Numbered from the stretch's first letter, positions 44,224-54,595 are shown. The stretch is DNA of 64,000 bases from Mucilaginibacter rivuli (GCF_019391655.1 NZ_JAHXPQ010000003.1:186001-250000), one strand, 5' to 3'. Made by a program: numbers and translations. The notes: generated from the letters alone by a model not told the origin.

Positions 44224-45330
44224 TTAAAATAACTCTAACTGCCCGTCAAACTTCTCCGGCCTTTGCCTTGGCATCACATCACCAAAATTAGAAGTTGAAA
44301 CACCCAACAAACGCACCTGTTGCCCTTCTTTAAACGATGCTTCCATGAGTTTTTTGGCTGTTGCCGAAATAGTTTCAAGATCATCAATTGGCATTGGGAA
44401 TGATTGACTACGGGTAATCTGTTTAAAATCGTGGTATTTTACTTTGAGCGTTACCGTACGCGCTTTTAGTTGGTTTTTAGTGATGCGATTGAACACGATG
44501 AGGGCTATTTTATCCAGTTCGGAGTTCATTTCTTCCAAAGTGGTAAGGTCATAAGCAAAAGTATCTTCGGCCCCGATAGATTTAGTTTCCTGATCGGGTT
44601 TAACAGCGCGGTCATCAATGCCGCGAACGATCTTGTAATAGAACCTGCCCGATTTGCCAAAACTACTTACTAATTCTTCTTCTGTCAGTCGTTTCAGATC
44701 TGCCCCGGTGTGCAGGCCCATGTTGCGCATTTTTTCGGCGGTCACCTTACCTACGCCGTAAAACTTCTCCACCGGCAAGGTTTCCATAAAGGCTTCGATA
44801 CCTGAAGGGCCGATGAATTTGAGACCGTCGGGTTTGTTCATGTCCGAAGCTATTTTGGCTACAAACTTGTTTACCGACACGCCGGCCGAAGCGGTGAGGT
44901 TCAACTCATCTTTTATAGCTTGCTTAATCGCTTTGGCGATATCGATAGCCGAACCGATGCCCAGCTTATCGTTAGTTACATCAAGGTAAGCCTCATCCAG
45001 CGAAAGCGGTTCGATCAAATCGGTGTAGCGGCTGAATATTTCCCTTATTTTAACAGAAACCTCTTTATAGGCAACAAAACGCGGGAACACAAATATGGCA
45101 TGCGGACAAAGCTGATAGGCTTTTTTAGATGGCATGGCAGAGCGGATACCAAATTTACGTGCCTCATAACTGGCGGTGGCCACAACCCCGCCCCTGCCTT
45201 GGTATGAACCACCTACAACAATGGGCTTGCCGCGATACTCCGGGTTATCCCGCTGCTCCACCGACGCGTAAAAAGCATCCATATCAATATGGATGATCTT
45301 TCGGAGAATGCTTTGTTGTTCGGTTTCCAT
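44224..45330 (-). CDS. dinB: DNA polymerase IV
   Basis: A 368-residue Y-family polymerase: IIHIDMDAFYASVEQRDNP with the first catalytic Asp residues, the steric/finger region YEARKFGIRSAMPSKKAYQLCP, and EPLSLDEAYLDV with the second acidic pair. The thumb HhH and little-finger domains follow. The C-terminus ends QLELF, consistent with a beta-clamp-binding motif. It copies past lesions. SOS control (LexA box) is not apparent upstream. Confidence 0.95.
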   Translation of the reverse strand: METEQQSILRKIIHIDMDAFYASVEQRDNPEYRGKPIVVGGSYQGRGGVVATASYEARKFGIRSAMPSKKAYQLCPHAIFVFPRFVAYKEVSVKIREIFSRYTDLIEPLSLDEAYLDVTNDKLGIGSAIDIAKAIKQAIKDELNLTASAGVSVNKFVAKIASDMNKPDGLKFIGPSGIEAFMETLPVEKFYGVGKVTAEKMRNMGLHTGADLKRLTEEELVSSFGKSGRFYYKIVRGIDDRAVKPDQETKSIGAEDTFAYDLTTLEEMNSELDKIALIVFNRITKNQLKARTVTLKVKYHDFKQITRSQSFPMPIDDLETISATAKKLMEASFKEGQQVRLLGVSTSNFGDVMPRQRPEKFDGQLELF

Positions 45331-45404
45331 AACAGCTTGTTCAAATATACAAGCTGAGTGGCTATTTATTCATCATCAGCCAATCATAAATTAGTAAACC
45401 TCTT

Positions 45405-45438
45405 AAACAAAAAATGCCCCCATTACCTGGGAGCATTT
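45405..45438 (-). terminator. Terminator of gltA
   Basis: On the minus strand AAATGCTCCC pairs with GGGGCATTT (plus-strand 45412-45420 and 45429-45438), followed by a T-run. It is 20 nt past the gltA stop. Confidence 0.8.
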
Positions 45439-45457
45439 AATTATCTAAAGATATGGA

Positions 45458-46744
45458 TTATCGTTTTTCAATATCAACATAATCCTGGTCAACAGCACCA
45501 ACGTAAATTTGACGTGGGCGGCCAATTGGCTCTTTGTTTTCTTTCATTTCTTTCCACTGTGCAATCCATCCCGGTAAACGGCCTAATGCAAACAGTACGG
45601 TAAACATCTCGGTAGGGAAGCCTAAAGCGCGGTAAATGATGCCTGAGTAAAAATCAACGTTTGGATATAATTTACGCTCGATGAAGTAAGGGTCTTTAAG
45701 CGCAACTTCTTCTAAACGCTTGGCTATTTCCAACACCTCATCATCAATACCTAATTTCTCTAAAATATCATCGCAAGCTTTTTTGATGATCTTGGCGCGC
45801 GGATCAAAGTTTTTATACACACGGTGACCAAAGCCCATCAGGCGGAACGGATCGTTCTTATCTTTCGCTTTGGCTATCCATTTATCTGTATCGCCGCCAT
45901 CTGCTTTAATTTTCTCCAGCATCTCAATAACAGCCTGGTTAGCACCGCCATGCAACGGGCCCCACAGTGCAGATATACCTGCAGAAACTGATGAATATAA
46001 ATTAGCTTCGGACGAACCTACAATACGCACGGTTGATGTAGAGCAGTTTTGCTCATGATCTGCATGCAGTATCAACAACACATTCATGGCATCAACAACA
46101 ACCGGATCGATCACTACATCTTCGGTACGCTGACCGAACGTCATGTGCAGGTAATTGGTAACGTAATCGTATTTATTTTGCGGATAAATTACCGGGTGGC
46201 CTAATGATTTTTTATAGATCCACGATACGATGGTCGTCATCTTAGCCAACAACTTGATAATAGTCAGATCAACATCTTCTTTAGATTGTACCGAGTTTAA
46301 CGATTCAGGGTAAAATGCCGATAATGAACTGATCAAAGCTGTTAACTGCCCCATCGGGTGAGAGTTTGACGGGAAGCCATCAAAAAACTTCTTCATATCC
46401 TCGTGAATGAGGGTATGATGGTTGATCTTGGCTTGAAAATCTTTGATCTGATCTTTGCTGGGCAATGCACCATAGATTAAAAGATAAGCCACTTCTAAGA
46501 AAGAAGACTGTCCGGCTAATTGTTCTATGGGGTAACCTCTGTATTTCAAAATGCCAACCTCGCCGTCTAAAAACGTAATAGCGCTTTTAGTTGCACCTGT
46601 GTTTTTATAGCCAATATCCAAAGTAACATAACCTGTAAGGTCACGCAGTTTTGAAATGTCAATAGCCTTTTCATCTTCCGTACCTGTAATTACAGGCAGT
46701 TCATAGGTTTTGTTATCAATAATTAGTTGTACTGTTTGCGACAT
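45458..46744 (-). CDS. gltA: Citrate synthase (type II)
   Basis: 428 residues from the Met at 46744 (MSQTVQLIIDNKTYELP); a Met 21 nt earlier is too close to the promoter. Key residues sit in LILHADHEQNCSTSTVR, GPLHGGANQAVI and MGFGHRVYKNFDPRA. The N-terminal beta domain and length match the hexameric NADH-sensitive class. It begins the TCA cycle by joining oxaloacetate and acetyl-CoA. Promoter at 46763. Confidence 0.96.
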   Translation of the reverse strand: MSQTVQLIIDNKTYELPVITGTEDEKAIDISKLRDLTGYVTLDIGYKNTGATKSAITFLDGEVGILKYRGYPIEQLAGQSSFLEVAYLLIYGALPSKDQIKDFQAKINHHTLIHEDMKKFFDGFPSNSHPMGQLTALISSLSAFYPESLNSVQSKEDVDLTIIKLLAKMTTIVSWIYKKSLGHPVIYPQNKYDYVTNYLHMTFGQRTEDVVIDPVVVDAMNVLLILHADHEQNCSTSTVRIVGSSEANLYSSVSAGISALWGPLHGGANQAVIEMLEKIKADGGDTDKWIAKAKDKNDPFRLMGFGHRVYKNFDPRAKIIKKACDDILEKLGIDDEVLEIAKRLEEVALKDPYFIERKLYPNVDFYSGIIYRALGFPTEMFTVLFALGRLPGWIAQWKEMKENKEPIGRPRQIYVGAVDQDYVDIEKR

Positions 46745-46762
46745 AGAAGTTGTTTGTATTCG

Positions 46763-46770
46763 CAAATGTA
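46763..46770 (-). promoter_or_regulatory. -7 element of the gltA promoter
   Basis: On the minus strand TACATTTG matches TAnnTTTG exactly, 18 nt before the chosen start codon. Confidence 0.6.
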
Positions 46771-46883
46771 AATAAATCTGTGTATTTTTAAAGATTACTA
46801 CAATTGGATTTGTAAAAATTTAATCGTTTTTTTACATGCCCTAAAAATAAACTGTTTTTTACACCAAATATTTCTGACTTTGC

Positions 46884-49800
46884 ATGTTTTTAAACACAGA
46901 TAAACTATCAAAAGCGCCCGATGACAGGGACTTTTACAGGTTATTTTTTATTATACTGTGCTTTGTTAACCTTGCATTTCATTACCTTTTTTTAAGTTTC
47001 ACCCCACAATCTATCGATCCGCTTTGGCTGCGCGGGTTTAGCTGTTTAATTTGCCTTACCACTATCGGCGTTTCATACTTTGATGATAAGCGCGTTTACT
47101 TCATTAATGCTTACTTTTCTATCGCAGTTTTCCTGCTGGTAAATAACTGTTACCTGCTGGGTTTAAATAATTTTGTTGGCGAGTATTACCTCGGCTCGCT
47201 GGTATGTATTTTACTGGTCAGCTTTTTTTGCAGGCGCACTTACGAGTTTATTGCATTTAGCTGCCTGGTAGCCGTATGCTTTGCGGGTGGGTTCGCATTT
47301 AATATTGTACATGTTGATGCCCCCATATTGGTACCTGCCGTTATTATATTTTTAGCATTAACCTACATTTTATTTTACTATAGGCGAACGTATATAGTAA
47401 GGGGCATATTAATGCGCAATGATGTTCAATTACAAAAAGAAGAGCTTGAACAAGCCTATGTTAATTTGCATCAAAAAGTTTTAAACTTACAAAACCTCAT
47501 CAGCGCGAACAGTAGTATTGTTTTGGCCTATGGTGAAGACAGGGTATGTAAAGATGTGTGGTACCCAAGCAATAACGTTTTAGAAAAAGATTTGGTTAGT
47601 ATTATTGGTACTAATATTGATACCCTTGGCATACCACAAATAGCCAGTTACTTTAAAACTGCTGCAAAAACTTTAAGGCAAACGCAGTTTGAGTTTAATT
47701 CGTTTTTTAACAATAACCGTTGGTATACGGTTACCATTAACCCGGTTTTAGGCGAGGATAATAAACACAACGGCCATATTACCATTACACTGGATGATGT
47801 TACCGATGTAAAAGTAAGCGCTGCCAAGGTAAAAGAAAACGAACTGGTACTTTACAACGAACAAGTGGTTGCCAAAATGGGCAGTTGGTGGACGGATATT
47901 AACGGCCGCGATATCCATTGGTCTAACAACTTATTTTCAATACTGGAAGTAACCGATATCCCGGCAGAAAAATCAAAGCTGAATTATTATATCAGCCTGA
48001 TACACCCCGAAGACCGCGACCATGCGCAGCATTACTTTAACACGTTGGCCAATAACCCGCTTAATGAGTTAGAACATCGCTCCATTACACCGAAAGGAAA
48101 TCTTAAATATTTTAAGGTAGTTAGCGGTTATCCAGTAAAGGATGATAAGGGTAAAATTGTAAAAGTTGCCGGCATTGTGCAGGATGTTACCGAAAGTAAA
48201 ATAGCCAATAAACTAATACGCCAAAGTCAGGCCGAATTGATGGAAGTACAGGCTATTGCAAAAATTGGTGGTTGGAAATGGGATATTACCTTGAACGATA
48301 TTCAATGGAGTGATGAGATATACCATATTTATGAGTTTGACAAAGACGAGGTAAGGCATGACGACCACTTTAAGCTATTACTATCGCAAGTACACCCCGG
48401 CGATAAAGCGATGCTTGCCGCAGCGTTTAAAAACCCGCTTAAACTTACCCGGGCAGTAGTTGAGTATCGCATAATTACCAAAGCTGGCAAAATAAAATAC
48501 CTTAACCTTATTATAGGTAAAACGCTTAAAAAAGACGGTATTATTAAAAAGATAATTGGCACGCTGCAAGACATGACGGAGCGTAAGAAAATTGAATTTG
48601 ATTTTGAACGTGCCGAAAACAAATACAAAAACGTATTAGAAACCATTAACCTGGCCGCGGTTACCCTAAATAAAAACGGCGATATTGTATTTTGCAACAA
48701 GCACCTTGCTGATATTGTAGGGTACGAGCGCAGCGAGCTGCTGGGCATGAACTGGGTTGGAAACTTTGTTCCCGAAATTTTGCGCGCACAATTCAGGGGA
48801 TGGTTAGAGACTGATAATTTTTACGCGCAGCATACCAGCCCTATTCTTTGCCGTAATGGTAAACAGCGCGTTATTAACTGGAAAAACACAGTTACCCACG
48901 ATGAGTTTGGGACCATTACCGAAACCACCAGCATTGGCGAGGATATTACCGAAATTAAGAAAGCGCGCGAAGCCTTAATTATGGCAAAAGAGAATGCCGA
49001 AAAATCATCACGGTTTAAATCGGAGTTCCTGTCCATCATGAGCCATGAGATACGTACACCAATGAACGCGGTTATTGGTACCACTAACCTACTATTGCAA
49101 GACAATCCTGCTCCAAACCAGTTGGAATACCTGCACACTTTACAATTTTCGAGCAATAACCTGCTCGAACTGATTAACGATATTTTAGATTATAATAAGA
49201 TAGAGGCCGGTAAACTGGAGTTGTATAAACTGCCATTTAACATTAGTAAGTTAAGCAGCAACCTGCTCAACTCGTTCAGTACAAGGGCCGAAGAGAACGA
49301 TACTAACCTTGAACTGGTTTTTGATAAAAATATACCCGTTAACCTTATTGGCGATCAATTGCGCCTGGGCCAGGTACTTAATAATTTATTAAGCAACGCG
49401 GTTAAATTCACCAAAAATGGTACAGTTTACTTAAAGCTGGAATCGCAGCAGGTTAAGTTTGATAAAGTGCAGGTTAAATTCACCATTGCAGATACCGGCA
49501 TTGGCATAGCTCCTGAAAACCTCGAGAAAATATTCGATCCGTTTACGCAGGAGTTTCAAAGTACCCAGAGCGATTATGGGGGCACCGGGCTGGGCCTTGC
49601 CATTACCAAGCGCCTGGTTGAATTGCATAACAGTACCATAAACATTGTAAGCGTACCCGGCGAAGGCACCGAATTTAGCTTTACCATTGTATTTGAAAAA
49701 GCAAATGTGGATGAGCACACTGAAAGTGAAGCTCAATCAGCCAAATCACAGGAAGATAGCAACCTGAAGGGTATGCGCGTGCTGCTGGTTGATGATAATA

Positions 49801-50141
49801 AAATGAACCTGCTGATAGCTACCAAATTTTTAAAGAACTGGCAAGCCAACGTAGAACATGCATCGAATGGTAAAATTGCTGTAGAGATGGCAATGGCAAC
49901 TAACTACGATGTTATTATTATGGACCTGCAGATGCCGGTTATGGATGGCTTTGAGGCAGCATCCATTATTAAGCAAACCCAACCCGAAATACCTATTATA
50001 GCGTTAAGCGCGGATGCGATGCCCGAAACACACTTAAAAGCAGTTAAGTACGGCATGGAAGATTACCTCACCAAACCTTTTGTACCCGAAATACTCTTCA
50101 GCAAAATAATGAAGCATTATAAAGGGTATGAAGTGAATTGA
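46884..50141 (+). CDS. Multi-PAS hybrid histidine kinase/response regulator
   Basis: 1085 residues. About five or six membrane helices (~20-170), then a coiled coil and four PAS/PAC units (~205-320, ~325-430, ~440-560, ~570-690). HisKA has FLSIMSHEIRTPMNAVIG (phospho-His), HATPase NNLLSNAVKFTK, DTGIGIAPE and GGTGLGLAITKRL; a receiver domain with D in YDVIIMDLQMPVMDG ends the protein. No partner regulator or Hpt gene is adjacent. It resembles redox/energy sensors by its PAS content. The -7-like TGACTTTG at 46874 is 2 nt before ATG, hinting at a leaderless start. Confidence 0.92.
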   Translation: MFLNTDKLSKAPDDRDFYRLFFIILCFVNLAFHYLFLSFTPQSIDPLWLRGFSCLICLTTIGVSYFDDKRVYFINAYFSIAVFLLVNNCYLLGLNNFVGEYYLGSLVCILLVSFFCRRTYEFIAFSCLVAVCFAGGFAFNIVHVDAPILVPAVIIFLALTYILFYYRRTYIVRGILMRNDVQLQKEELEQAYVNLHQKVLNLQNLISANSSIVLAYGEDRVCKDVWYPSNNVLEKDLVSIIGTNIDTLGIPQIASYFKTAAKTLRQTQFEFNSFFNNNRWYTVTINPVLGEDNKHNGHITITLDDVTDVKVSAAKVKENELVLYNEQVVAKMGSWWTDINGRDIHWSNNLFSILEVTDIPAEKSKLNYYISLIHPEDRDHAQHYFNTLANNPLNELEHRSITPKGNLKYFKVVSGYPVKDDKGKIVKVAGIVQDVTESKIANKLIRQSQAELMEVQAIAKIGGWKWDITLNDIQWSDEIYHIYEFDKDEVRHDDHFKLLLSQVHPGDKAMLAAAFKNPLKLTRAVVEYRIITKAGKIKYLNLIIGKTLKKDGIIKKIIGTLQDMTERKKIEFDFERAENKYKNVLETINLAAVTLNKNGDIVFCNKHLADIVGYERSELLGMNWVGNFVPEILRAQFRGWLETDNFYAQHTSPILCRNGKQRVINWKNTVTHDEFGTITETTSIGEDITEIKKAREALIMAKENAEKSSRFKSEFLSIMSHEIRTPMNAVIGTTNLLLQDNPAPNQLEYLHTLQFSSNNLLELINDILDYNKIEAGKLELYKLPFNISKLSSNLLNSFSTRAEENDTNLELVFDKNIPVNLIGDQLRLGQVLNNLLSNAVKFTKNGTVYLKLESQQVKFDKVQVKFTIADTGIGIAPENLEKIFDPFTQEFQSTQSDYGGTGLGLAITKRLVELHNSTINIVSVPGEGTEFSFTIVFEKANVDEHTESEAQSAKSQEDSNLKGMRVLLVDDNKMNLLIATKFLKNWQANVEHASNGKIAVEMAMATNYDVIIMDLQMPVMDGFEAASIIKQTQPEIPIIALSADAMPETHLKAVKYGMEDYLTKPFVPEILFSKIMKHYKGYEVN

Positions 50142-50180
50142 GGTGCCGGGCGCATAGCGTTTGTTAGATAAAAAGTAGTT

Positions 50181-50978
50181 TTACAAATCCAAAGCTCCGG
50201 GTAACATCAGTAAGAAAAGTAAGGCTTTATCGTAGTCTAACTCAGGATATTCCAAACCTAAAGCCCTTAAATTATTGTAATACGTTTGGTGCTGCTGGTA
50301 ATAATTTTTTTCTGATTGGATAAACCATGCTTTATCACCTAACTTTTGTGCGAGGAACCATTTTTCGATCAGGCGGCCTGTGCGTCCGTTCCCATCATTA
50401 AAAGGGTGTATCTTAACAAAAACCAAATGGATAAGGCTGGCAAAGAAAAACACTTCCTATATGTCCATTGGAGTAGATAGCAATAACGCAACATCAGCAT
50501 AGAATTTCTCCATTTCTACAGGTACCTGGTACGGTGTAGCTGCTACATATTCAATTCTACCATCGGCAGTGGATACATACATATTGTGCACACGCATTTT
50601 ACCTTGCTGATGCTTGGCTACAATATGCTTACTCAATAACTTGTGAGCATATTCAATATTGGCCTGGTTTAAAGTATTGCTTTTGGCAAATGTATAGGCA
50701 TTGTACAGGTCGTCAATTTTTCGGGTATAATCAGGCAAAAACTCGATGCCAAATTTCTTGTGCTTGATGTACGAATCAAGTTCAATTTCCTCCCCTTCTA
50801 TCTTGCTCGAAAAAACAGATGATACCGAAGTATAAAAGCTAAACGTATCCGTTGATATTTCGGCATCATGTAAAGCATCAAACTTCTGTTGCAGACCGTT
50901 ATTTACCTGCTGCCGGTACTCATGCAGTAAGGTAACAGGTATTATCTGAAGTTGATCTTTAATAGCTTCGCCGAACAT
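50181..50978 (-). pseudogene. Fic-family AMPylase split by an in-frame amber codon
   Basis: The first 173 codons run from ATG 50978 to a TAG at 50459-50457; the reading continues in the same frame (GAA GTG ...) to the stop at 50181. The N-terminal part has the inhibitory motif S57-S-K-I-E61-G, as in Fic proteins with an N-terminal inhibitory helix. The part after the stop holds HPFNDGNGRTGR, the catalytic Fic motif. Without the TAG it would be a normal ~265-residue protein adding AMP to target proteins. Both halves are otherwise intact, so the event is recent, or the TAG is read through. Confidence 0.85.
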
Positions 50979-51115
50979 AGTTTCGCTTTACGTTGATGCC
51001 AAATCTAACTAAAAGCCGTTGCTATGGCAAGCTGTTCGGTCATGGGGCAAACTTACACGCCATCAAAATAAAACTCATAGTGCGTCATCGTTCTTGAGTT
51101 CATTAAATATGGATT

Positions 51116-52366
51116 CTAATTTGTTCTGATGGCTTCCACCGGATCCAACCGTGCCGCAAACCATGCGGGTACAATACCGGCAATAATACCAATAGAAACC
51201 GAAGCACTTACGCCAAAAATAATGTTTTTCAGGTAAAGGTTTATTTGCAGGTCCCAGGCTGATTTTACCGCGAAGGTACCGGCATAAACCAATATAATAC
51301 CCAACACCCCTCCCATTACACATAGCGATATGGCTTCGAACAGGAACTGGAACAGTATAAAATAGTTTTTAGCGCCTAATGATTTTTGGATACCGATAAT
51401 ATTAGTACGCTCTTTAACTGATACGAACATGATGTTGGCTATCCCAAAACCACCTACCAAAATAGAGAAAAGACCAATGATAAAACCCACGGTATGTAAT
51501 ACTTTAAACACCTGGTCAAATTGGTCTGATATCATCGTGCTTTTATTGATCGCGAAATTATCCTCCTGATTGGGTTGTATGCGGCGAATAGAACGCATTG
51601 CACCTTCAAGTTCACTCTCTACAGCTGCTTCAGATATGCCTTCGTGACCTTTTACAACGATCTGAGAGTCGTACCTATCACTTTCCACATCAATCAACTG
51701 CTGTGCAAAGTTAATGGGCAGTGTTATCACATTGTCGTGCGAAATGCCCAGCGGATCATCACCCTCTTTAACATACACACCCACCACCCTAACATTGCGC
51801 CCAAATATTTTTATCATTTTACCTTCGGCAAGTGATGCATCAAGGAACAGGCCCTCAGCAACAGCATGCCCTATCATTGCCACGGGTGCGCCCCCGCGCG
51901 ATTCGTTATCGGTAAAATACCGGCCTTCCTGAAACTCGAGCGGGCGTGTTTTATTATAGTTAATAGATACTGCTGTAATGGTTACATTATCAACACTTTT
52001 ACTTTCATATTTTATAGTCCGGTTTGCTAACCACGATTGATAATATATACCTTGTGCAGTTTGCATGCGGTTTTCCAGCTCTTCCATATCGCGTATTTTT
52101 AATGCGGGGCGCTGGTTATATTTCCACCACGGAAAATCGTCCTCAAATATCCATGGCATTTTTTGTATAAATATGGTATTACTGCCAAGCTTGCTTACGC
52201 TTTTGTTGAGGTTATCACTCAATGTATCAACTGCCGAAAACACCGCTATAATACTGAATATACCAATGGTTATACCCAATAATGATAAGGTTGTACGTAG
52301 TTTGTTTTGTCTTAGCGCATCCATCGCAAACACAAAACTTTCGGCAAAAAGCTTTAAAAATATCAT
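51116..52366 (-). CDS. MacB/FtsX-like ABC transporter permease
   Basis: 416 residues from the Met at 52366 (MIFLKLFAESFVFAMDALRQNKLRT); an upstream Met at 52435 is less likely. First membrane helix with TTLSLLGITIGIFSIIAVFS, a ~220-residue periplasmic domain (MacB_PCD), and three C-terminal helices with GAKNYFILFQFLFEAI. This class works as a mechanical transducer rather than a pore, with a separate ATPase and often an adaptor; neither is adjacent. Confidence 0.9.
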   Translation of the reverse strand: MIFLKLFAESFVFAMDALRQNKLRTTLSLLGITIGIFSIIAVFSAVDTLSDNLNKSVSKLGSNTIFIQKMPWIFEDDFPWWKYNQRPALKIRDMEELENRMQTAQGIYYQSWLANRTIKYESKSVDNVTITAVSINYNKTRPLEFQEGRYFTDNESRGGAPVAMIGHAVAEGLFLDASLAEGKMIKIFGRNVRVVGVYVKEGDDPLGISHDNVITLPINFAQQLIDVESDRYDSQIVVKGHEGISEAAVESELEGAMRSIRRIQPNQEDNFAINKSTMISDQFDQVFKVLHTVGFIIGLFSILVGGFGIANIMFVSVKERTNIIGIQKSLGAKNYFILFQFLFEAISLCVMGGVLGIILVYAGTFAVKSAWDLQINLYLKNIIFGVSASVSIGIIAGIVPAWFAARLDPVEAIRTN

Positions 52367-52586
52367 ACTAACAGTTAGACAAATTATCTTCTGTAACGTT
52401 ACAGCAACAGGCAAATATTTATTTTGAAGGAACAATTATCTCCCGATTGTAAAAATCATTAAAAGCATCCGATCTCATTAATTTTTTTTCATTTAAATTA
52501 TTGATTATGAGATAATATACTTGTAACTTTATTATGCAAGCATAATAAATGATATTTATTTAATCACACCTAAATTAAATACAATT

Positions 52587-53024
52587 ATGGAAACCCTCAA
52601 TCCATCTCCCCAAGCCCTTGTTCACGATGAAATGATGGCTAATTTATATACCTTAAACAAACAATGGACATCGGAAGTAGACTTTCTTAATGATGAAATG
52701 AAATTCATGGCCGATTTGCTCGACAGGTTTTTTATTAACCTGATAAAAGAAGAGCATGTTAACCGTATCCAGCTTATCAAAATGCACCTTGGTTCGCTTG
52801 GTATAGTAAGGAATAACATCAAACAGGATATTTTAAAACACCAGGCAAACATCGAAGAAAAGATAAACAACCTATCATCAAAAAGCGATGCCTTTTTACA
52901 GTTGGAAGATGAGCGGGTGGACGATGAGCTGAAGGATCTGAACAGGAGTTTCAAAACCTTAAAAAAAGAAATTTTCGATATTACCAGTGTACTGCTACAT
53001 AATAATAAAGCATCGCAAAACTAA
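52587..53024 (+). CDS. Small helical (coiled-coil) protein of unknown function
   Basis: 145 residues, no signal, mostly charged helix: EVDFLNDEMKFMADLLDRFF, then heptad-like KQDILKHQANIEEKINNL and ERVDDELKDLNRSFKTLKK. I recognise no family. It follows a 220-nt AT-rich gap and has its own terminator, which supports a real, singly transcribed gene. Confidence 0.7.
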   Translation: METLNPSPQALVHDEMMANLYTLNKQWTSEVDFLNDEMKFMADLLDRFFINLIKEEHVNRIQLIKMHLGSLGIVRNNIKQDILKHQANIEEKINNLSSKSDAFLQLEDERVDDELKDLNRSFKTLKKEIFDITSVLLHNNKASQN

Positions 53025-53031
53025 AACACAA

Positions 53032-53065
53032 AAAAATCCCTCCATTGTTAAATGAAGGGATTTTT
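53032..53065. terminator. Terminator after the coiled-coil protein gene
   Basis: AAAATCCCTCCATT pairs with AATGAAGGGATTTT with one mismatch; T-run to the right and A-run to the left, so it can also serve the convergent gene at 53084. Confidence 0.82.
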
Positions 53066-53083
53066 ATTTTCAAGCAAAATATA

Positions 53084-53452
53084 TTAATAGTTTACTGTTT
53101 TTACCGTAGTAGTTGTTGTAACTGTTTTGGGTTTTGCAGTAGTAGTTGAAGTAGTATAATGATGCACCGGGTGCGCACGGCGATAAGCTGCTTTTCTTTC
53201 CGCCTCCTTTTTAAGTTTTTTCCTGCGGATGGCATCGCCAACTATATAACCACCACCGGCGCCTATTGCTGTTCCTATTATTGCACCTTTAACATTATGA
53301 CCTATTAAACCGCCTGCAACAGCACCTGCTGCACCACCAACAATGGCACCTTTTGCCTGATCACTTACCGGGCGCGATTGTGCCTGTGCTGAATTATTTA
53401 TTGAAATTACTGTTAAAATTAACAGTGTTGCTGAAAGAATGATTTTTTTCAT
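53084..53452 (-). CDS. Glycine-zipper envelope protein
   Basis: 122 residues from the Met at 53452 (MKKIILSATLLILTVISINN), signal peptide to AQAQ. Two glycine-zipper stretches: GAIVGGAAGAVAGGLIG and GAIIGTAIGAGGGYIVGD (~50-85), then a Lys/Arg helix and a Thr-rich tail (STTTAKPKTVTTTTTVKTV). Proteins of this kind associate with membranes and are often stress induced; role unknown. Confidence 0.75.
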   Translation of the reverse strand: MKKIILSATLLILTVISINNSAQAQSRPVSDQAKGAIVGGAAGAVAGGLIGHNVKGAIIGTAIGAGGGYIVGDAIRRKKLKKEAERKAAYRRAHPVHHYTTSTTTAKPKTVTTTTTVKTVNY

Positions 53453-53648
53453 GACAATTGTGTTTTGATGATAGCTTAGTACAAATGAAATACTCAAATT
53501 GTATTTAACATACTGCAAAACCTTTGCCAATATCACAATACTTAATTGTATACTCATTTATGCCTGTTATGGCCGTTTAGTACGTTAAATACACAAAACA
53601 CCTGTACTGAATACTGTACAAGTTTTTTAATTTTATATAAAAAACAGA

Positions 53649-54098
53649 TTAAACCTCAAATTGACTCAGGTGATGCTCAAGGTGTTTGGTTATCAATTTA
53701 TCCCACTCCATTGTGGTTAAATGTCCAAAAAATGTATGAGGGTATTTATTCACGTCTTTACCCTTTGTAGCGGTGTAATGTTCGATCAAGGCAATGAGGT
53801 GTTCTTTTTCTGCTTCAAAATCATACTCGCCTTTGGCTAAAAATGCTTTAGCTGTTGGCAAGCCTTTACCAAAAGGCTGGTCGCTTAATATCTTTTTTTT
53901 AGCTATCCAGCCAAATAAATAGCCAGATAGTACCCGCTCCTGCTTTACTTCGCCTAAAGCGGCATTGAAAAAAGCATTTAAATGGGCCAGCATTTGATCG
54001 ACCCTCATTTTACCCCACAGGGCTGCCGAAGATGGTGTTAAACGGTTTATCCGTTCTATCATCTCCTTACTGTAAACAGGATTTAGTAAGCTTTTCAT
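53649..54098 (-). CDS. DUF1569-like (DinB-superfamily) protein
   Basis: 149 residues from the Met at 54098 (MKSLLNPVYSKEMIERINRL); a longer frame continues upstream but crosses the divergent promoter region. Four-helix DinB-like plan: KMRVDQMLAHLNAFF and later HTFFGHLTTMEWDKLITKHLEHHLSQF, with His residues at positions used for metal in DinB/YfiT proteins. Enzyme activity unknown. Confidence 0.75.
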   Translation of the reverse strand: MKSLLNPVYSKEMIERINRLTPSSAALWGKMRVDQMLAHLNAFFNAALGEVKQERVLSGYLFGWIAKKKILSDQPFGKGLPTAKAFLAKGEYDFEAEKEHLIALIEHYTATKGKDVNKYPHTFFGHLTTMEWDKLITKHLEHHLSQFEV

Positions 54099-54229
54099 TT
54101 TGGTTATACTGAGGCAAATTACTAAATATATAATGATTGTAAAACTAAAATGTTTTAAATACACTGTATTACAGCTACAGCCTTTATAATAATTTCTAAT
54201 TTTACAATTAAAAGTAATAAACCAACCGT

Positions 54230-54595
54230 ATGATGATAAATTATGAACGTATTGACCATGTTTACGTATGTGTACCGCCGGGTAAAGAACACGAGGCAAA
54301 TCAGTTTTATATCAGCGTGATGGGCTTTGAACCTAAAATCCGCCCTGCCGATCTGGATGGATCAAGCGGTTATTGGTACCAGCTACCCAACATGGAACTA
54401 CATATAGGCACAGAGTTGGGCCCAAATAACTCCAAAAGGCATTTTGCCATGCAGGTTACTGATCTGGCTGCGGCAAGGCAGCATTTAGAAAAACATGGCA
54501 TCAATATAATTGAAGAGGTGCCTATACAGGGCCGGGACCGCTTTACTTTTCACGACCCATACGGTAACCGCATGGAATTTTTAGCCTACCATTAA
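54230..54595 (+). CDS. VOC-family (glyoxalase/bleomycin-resistance fold) protein
   Basis: 121 residues. Two beta-alpha-beta-beta-beta units: ERIDHVYVCVPPGKEHEANQF with metal-ligand His, LHIGTEL, HFAMQVTDLAAARQHLEKHG, and DPYGNRMEFLAYH with the terminal Glu. Small VOC proteins may be dioxygenases, isomerases or resistance proteins; the substrate is unknown. It is divergent from the DUF1569-like gene and precedes the dipeptidase by 37 nt. Confidence 0.85.
   Translation: MMINYERIDHVYVCVPPGKEHEANQFYISVMGFEPKIRPADLDGSSGYWYQLPNMELHIGTELGPNNSKRHFAMQVTDLAAARQHLEKHGINIIEEVPIQGRDRFTFHDPYGNRMEFLAYH

Noticed and set aside
50181..50978. Fic gene as two separate genes or as a frameshift
   Set aside because: The frame is continuous over the TAG; only a stop codon interrupts it, so neither two genes nor a frameshift is needed.
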